From Gallionellaceae bacterium (GTDB taxonomy: Bacteria > Pseudomonadota > Gammaproteobacteria > Burkholderiales > Gallionellaceae), in the NCBI GenBank assembly GCA_947445045.1, contig CANFCA010000049.1, positions 1 through 7,435 on the forward strand: 7,435 bases of DNA. Direction: 5' to 3'. Positions 3,785-7,435 of the stretch are shown in pieces. The position numbers and the translations under genes were made by a program. The notes under the pieces were generated by a model. It saw nothing but the letters and a program-made list of their open reading frames with translations, ran no database searches and was not told the DNA's origin. Position 1 is the first letter of the stretch. The number at the start of each line of letters is the position of its first letter.

Positions 3785-6364
3785 GTGGGCGTTCTCCAAT
3801 TCCCGCGCGTCATTCCGCTATTGCTCGGTCTGTGGGCAAGTTCTGCATTAGGTTTCAGCATTTCTGACACAGAGTTAACGCCCAATACTGAGCCTGCAAT
3901 TGATGCCACACCCGATGCAGATTCAACACCCAAAGCATTACAACCTGCGCCCCTCTTTTTTACTCGAACGATAAATGGCAAGACCGCCGCTCAGGAAAAG
4001 AAGCCTGAGGTTGTGCCTATTATCATCACCACGTTCGCCGCGAGACCGATACCTGTCACGCCCGAAAAATCCGAATTTATCGAACTTTCCAAAACCAAAG
4101 ATAAGCTGCTGCCGCTAGAAGTCGTAGTGAATGGGGCAAAGAGCGGCACGTGGTTACTATTGGAACGCGGCGGCAATATGTATGCGCCTTTCGATGCGTT
4201 TACAGAATGGCGTGTGCAACTCTCGCCCGAAGCAAAACCTATCGACTACAAATTTGACGGGCAAGCATACTGGCCACTTTCAGCGGTACCGGGTTATAAA
4301 TTGAAAATGGATTTTGCCAGCCAATCCGCCGAATTATTATTTTCACCAGAAGCATTTGCCGCAACACGTATGGTGCAAGAAAAATCTAAGCAACTGGTGC
4401 TCAGTCCCGTGCTGCCGAGCATGTTTTTGAACTACGATTTCAATTATTCCAACACCGTGCTGCGCAACTCACCGACTGTCAATGACTTAGGCATGCTGGC
4501 GGAAATAGGTGCTTCCAATGCATGGGGGGTATTAACCAATAGCGTGACTGGGCATAATTTAACCAATAGTTCTGCTGCTACTTCAGCGCGAAATCTGGTT
4601 CGACTTGAGACTACTTTCACGCGCGATTATCCAAATCTAAATCGCACACTAAGGGTTGGCGATAGTGCAACGCGTACCGGCATGTGGGGACGAAACGTCT
4701 ATTTTGGCGGAATTCAATATGGTAGCAATTTTGCTTTGACTCCAGGCTTCGTCAGCCAGCCGATTCCTGCCCTCACAGGTGTATCGACCGCACCGTCTAC
4801 GGTGCAGATGTATGTCAATGATGTTTTACGCCAAGTCTCCAGCGTGCCGACTGGGCCGTTTGCCATAGACAACTTTCCTTTGTTAGCAAACAGTGGTGAT
4901 GTAAAGATGGTGGTACGCGATATTCTGGGACGCGAAACTGTCATTGAGCAATCATTTTTTACCAGCAATGATCTATTGGCAAATGGTCTAAGCGATTGGG
5001 GTGTGGAGGCGGGTAGAATACGTCACGATTTGAGTCTGACCAGCAATGACTATAGAACCTATTTTGGAAACGGTACATGGCGTTATGGCTACAACGACAA
5101 CCTAACAATTGAAGGCCGCACCGAAGTAACGCACGCCACTCGCACGGCTGGCTTGGGCATCGTATCTGCTCTACCTAAACAAATTCTGGGCCAGGCATCA
5201 CTGGCGATGAGTAGTGGCTCGGGAAAGTCAGGTGGATTATGGCTAATGGGTTTAGATCGCGAGGGTTTACACAACAGCGTGTCTGTACAAGCACAAGGGG
5301 CAACACGAAATTTTCGTCAATTGGGGCAAGACCCAACTATCCTTGCAACGCGCTTTCAATTCGCGGGAAACTGGAATTACGCAACAGAAAAAAATGGCTC
5401 ATTTGGCATGGGGTTAGCAACGCTCAAGCGTTATGACGACACGCGCATCACGACAGTGTCGAGCAATTATTCCACACGCATAGGTGAACAAAATAATTTG
5501 AGCTTTACGGCTAGTCGCGCCATCAATGGCATTGACGGCACATCCATCGGCGTATTTTTTACCATGCCGTTAAGCAACAACAGAATCATCAGTTCCTCTG
5601 CCAACAGTCGTGGTGGGAAGCAAGATTTTTATGTCTCCGCGTTGAAAAATCCAGGTAATGATGAGAACCTCGGCTGGCGCGCTTTGGCGGGACATCAGCA
5701 AGGTCAACTACGTGCCGAAAGCGGTGTGTACTACACCGGGCGTTATGGCAAAACAACTGGTGACGTAAGTGTCTCGCCTAATCAAACAGCACTAAGACTT
5801 GGAGCAAGTGGCGGTTTGGTATTTGCAGATAAGAATTTATTTGCCACACAGCGCGTCGATCAAAGTTTTGCGATCACCGAAGTGGCGGGCTATAAAAATA
5901 TCGGCATTGGCTTAGGCAGTAATGTGCTGACACACACCAATACACGTGGAGTGGCATTGATACCCCGGTTGATTCCTTACCAAAACAACTCCATCCGACT
6001 TGATCCTAGTGACCTGCCGATCAGCGCGGAAATCGATAGTATTGAGGAAAATACAGTTCCTGCCTGGCGCAGTGCGGTGAAAATTATTTTCCCTGTACGC
6101 GGTGGTCGCGCGGCGTTGTTGAAAATTACCTTGGATGATGGCGATGTTGCCCCTGCTGGCGCGACAGTTAAAATTGAAGGAGAAGCTCAAGAGTTTTATG
6201 TGGCACGACGTGGCGAAACTTTTATCACAGGACTGCTGCCCAATAACATGGTGCTTCTGAATTGGAACGGTCAACAATGCAAATTTAACGTCACACTTCC
6301 ACCAGAGTCGCCTGACGAAATCGTCCGTTTAGGCCCGCTGCTTTGCAAAGGAATCTCACGATGA
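3785..6364 (+). CDS. csuD: Outer-membrane fimbrial usher (CsuD-like)
   Basis: Forms the outer-membrane pore that accepts chaperone-subunit complexes and builds the pilus outward. It is 859 aa with a GTG start, supported by AAGGG 7 nt upstream overlapping the chaperone stop. Signal peptide 1-23 ends SSALG. Residues about 24-108 are an unusual Pro/Thr/Asp-rich extension. The N-terminal binding domain spans about 109-190 (LEVVVNGAKSGTW, YAPFDAF, SAVPGYKL). The barrel begins near 214. NLVRLETTFTRDYPNLNRTL and GDSATRTGMWGR precede the plug domain at about 326-392 (IPALTGVSTAPSTVQMYVND, GPFAIDNFPLL, VVRDILGRETVIEQ), then LLANGLSDWGVEAG. The C-terminal domains end with GATVKIEG, NWNGQQC and LGPLLC, with the typical cysteine pair C832/C854. 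All ushers share this order; the plug and barrel wording is that of archaic ushers. Confidence 0.96.
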   Translation: MGVLQFPRVIPLLLGLWASSALGFSISDTELTPNTEPAIDATPDADSTPKALQPAPLFFTRTINGKTAAQEKKPEVVPIIITTFAARPIPVTPEKSEFIELSKTKDKLLPLEVVVNGAKSGTWLLLERGGNMYAPFDAFTEWRVQLSPEAKPIDYKFDGQAYWPLSAVPGYKLKMDFASQSAELLFSPEAFAATRMVQEKSKQLVLSPVLPSMFLNYDFNYSNTVLRNSPTVNDLGMLAEIGASNAWGVLTNSVTGHNLTNSSAATSARNLVRLETTFTRDYPNLNRTLRVGDSATRTGMWGRNVYFGGIQYGSNFALTPGFVSQPIPALTGVSTAPSTVQMYVNDVLRQVSSVPTGPFAIDNFPLLANSGDVKMVVRDILGRETVIEQSFFTSNDLLANGLSDWGVEAGRIRHDLSLTSNDYRTYFGNGTWRYGYNDNLTIEGRTEVTHATRTAGLGIVSALPKQILGQASLAMSSGSGKSGGLWLMGLDREGLHNSVSVQAQGATRNFRQLGQDPTILATRFQFAGNWNYATEKNGSFGMGLATLKRYDDTRITTVSSNYSTRIGEQNNLSFTASRAINGIDGTSIGVFFTMPLSNNRIISSSANSRGGKQDFYVSALKNPGNDENLGWRALAGHQQGQLRAESGVYYTGRYGKTTGDVSVSPNQTALRLGASGGLVFADKNLFATQRVDQSFAITEVAGYKNIGIGLGSNVLTHTNTRGVALIPRLIPYQNNSIRLDPSDLPISAEIDSIEENTVPAWRSAVKIIFPVRGGRAALLKITLDDGDVAPAGATVKIEGEAQEFYVARRGETFITGLLPNNMVLLNWNGQQCKFNVTLPPESPDEIVRLGPLLCKGISR

Positions 6365-7275
6365 GTGGTAAATTATTTATGTCGAAATATTTATTGTGGC
6401 TAGGCATTTTATTTTCAATATTATTTGCTAATGTCGTTCAAGCTGCAGTTTTTTGCAGTGTCACCTCACCCGGATTTTCCACAGCTTACGTCACTGCCAA
6501 CACAACCACAAACGTTACAGCCACCTCTTTTTCAGTAACTTGCACTAAGGATGCAGCGGGTCGGCGTGCCACGTCAACTGTCAGTTACCAAGTAACTGCA
6601 GGTAACGGATTAAATGCAACAGGCACACAGAACCGCGCTAATAAACTCACCAGCTTCATCAATTATTCTGTTTCGACCGTACCAACGTGTGCCACAGCTT
6701 GGAAAGGTACAACCGTCCTGCCAACCGTCGCTGCATCATTCGTTATGGCAATGAATACTACAGTTACCAACACTTACACCTTCTACGGCTGCATCCTACC
6801 ATTACAAGTAGCAACTGCTCCTGTAGGTAACTACACTGACACAGTCACGATGACCATAGCCCGTGCGGGTGGTGGCGGTGGTGGAAGAGTAACCTATACC
6901 AGCGGCTCTTTCCCTGTCACAATCGTTGCACCCGCTACTTGCACGCTTACCACCCCTCCCACTAACCTCGCATTTTCTTACACTGCATTTCGACCCACTG
7001 CAGCACTAACCAGCGCCACTTATGGCGTAACTTGCAGCACACTCTTGCCTTACACCATGTCACTCGACACCACTATAGGCGTAGTGACAGGGCTTAATTA
7101 CACATTGGCACTGAACACGGTAGCAGCAGGCGGAGCAAGCCCTCTTGCCAGCGTTGGAACGGGTGTCGCGCAAAGCTTTTTCGTCAACGGCAGCATGGCT
7201 GCAGGTCAAGCCGGGACGTGTACTACAGCCATCTGTACTGGCGCACAAGTCAGGACACTGACCATCACCTATTAA
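6361..7275 (+). CDS. csuE: Two-domain tip adhesin with spore coat U domains (CsuE-like)
   Basis: Predicted tip protein that attaches the pilus to surfaces. The ATG at 6361 is preferred: AAAGGA lies 8 nt upstream and the start overlaps the usher stop as ATGA, a translational-coupling signal. A longer TTG reading from 6343 lacks these. Length is 304 aa. Signal peptide 1-28 ends NVVQA. The first SCPU domain (29-169) has cysteines C32, C61, C110 and C144 and ends with the family hallmark GNYTDTVTMTI (156-166). Six glycines (170-175) form a linker. The second domain (about 184-304) has C194/C225, C287/C292 and ends RTLTITY, so it should accept a donor strand from the next subunit. In the Acinetobacter Csu system such a two-domain subunit carries hydrophobic finger loops at the tip; whether this protein binds in the same way cannot be read here. 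The gene is complete. Confidence 0.92.
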   Translation: MSGKLFMSKYLLWLGILFSILFANVVQAAVFCSVTSPGFSTAYVTANTTTNVTATSFSVTCTKDAAGRRATSTVSYQVTAGNGLNATGTQNRANKLTSFINYSVSTVPTCATAWKGTTVLPTVAASFVMAMNTTVTNTYTFYGCILPLQVATAPVGNYTDTVTMTIARAGGGGGGRVTYTSGSFPVTIVAPATCTLTTPPTNLAFSYTAFRPTAALTSATYGVTCSTLLPYTMSLDTTIGVVTGLNYTLALNTVAAGGASPLASVGTGVAQSFFVNGSMAAGQAGTCTTAICTGAQVRTLTITY

Positions 7276-7293
7276 ATCCAATCAAGTTGTCGC

Positions 7294-7435
7294 AACAAGT
7301 ACGAAAAGGTTTATCTGTATGCTTACGACTGCTTAAATGATGCAAAGCGCGGCTTGGAGAAATACTGCAAACTTTACAATCAACACAGACCGCACACGGC
7401 GCTTGACGACCAAACACCAGATGAGTTTTACTATG
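7294..7435 (+). pseudogene. IS3-family transposase OrfB, C-terminal remnant (5'-truncated, runs off the window)
   Basis: The frame starting near 7294 reads NKYEKVYLYAYDCLNDAK, then YNQHRPHTALDDQTPDEFYY at the right edge. This is the well-known tail of IS3-family integrase-type transposases (KYEEVYLhAYds..., fYN.rRPH..LdgqTPd..y). The catalytic DDE residues and everything before the conserved KYE are absent, because the adhesin stop codon lies only 18 nt upstream, in the same frame. It has no start codon or RBS of its own and is almost certainly dead. It marks past IS activity that joined to the operon within a few bases of its last stop codon. The 3' end and the element's right terminal repeat lie outside the window. 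Confidence 0.85.

Noticed and set aside
6343..6360. TTG start six codons upstream for the adhesin
   Set aside because: The ATG at 6361 has an RBS at the right distance and the ATGA overlap; the TTG has neither.

Overview
The window reads as Gram-negative proteobacterial DNA of moderate GC. The evidence is an outer-membrane TonB-dependent receptor, a complete archaic (Csu-type, sigma-fold) chaperone-usher fimbrial operon and a fragment of an IS3-family transposase. A beta- or gammaproteobacterium is the best guess; nothing here fixes the genus.

Layout. Positions 1-580 (minus strand) hold the N-terminal 193 residues of a TonB-dependent receptor that runs off the left edge. Positions 581-1470 are a gene-free, AT-rich and palindrome-rich stretch of about 890 bases between divergent transcription units. 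Positions 1471-7275 (plus strand) hold six genes in the order of Acinetobacter csuA/B-A-B-C-D-E: two spore-coat-U-domain pilins, a small divergent third subunit, a periplasmic chaperone, an outer-membrane usher and a two-domain tip adhesin. Spacing tightens along the operon: 98, 46, about 36 and 10 nt, then a 4-nt ATGA overlap. Just past the last stop codon (from about 7280) lies the C-terminal end of an IS3-family transposase whose front is missing. No fimbrial terminator is visible there.

How the genes work together. The three small subunits and the adhesin are exported by Sec. The chaperone folds and caps them in the periplasm, and the usher secretes and polymerises them into a thin pilus with the two-domain protein at the tip. 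A near-consensus sigma-54 promoter lies 62 bases before the first pilin start, with a full-consensus IHF site about 125 bases upstream of it, which suggests enhancer-dependent control of the operon.

The most interesting part is the intergenic region. Two near-identical 17-bp palindromes (659-675 and 956-972) each sit at the -35 region of a predicted minus-strand promoter. The upstream promoter would start transcription exactly at the edge of a 132-nt element closed by a perfect 12-bp terminal stem and followed by a U6 tract. The loop of one internal hairpin is an anti-Shine-Dalgarno sequence (UCCUCCCC). The strand is also complementary over 8 nt to the ribosome binding site of the first pilin gene. 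This could be an undescribed small RNA or a structured leader of the receptor gene, co-regulated with that receptor; a MITE-like repeat is the main alternative.
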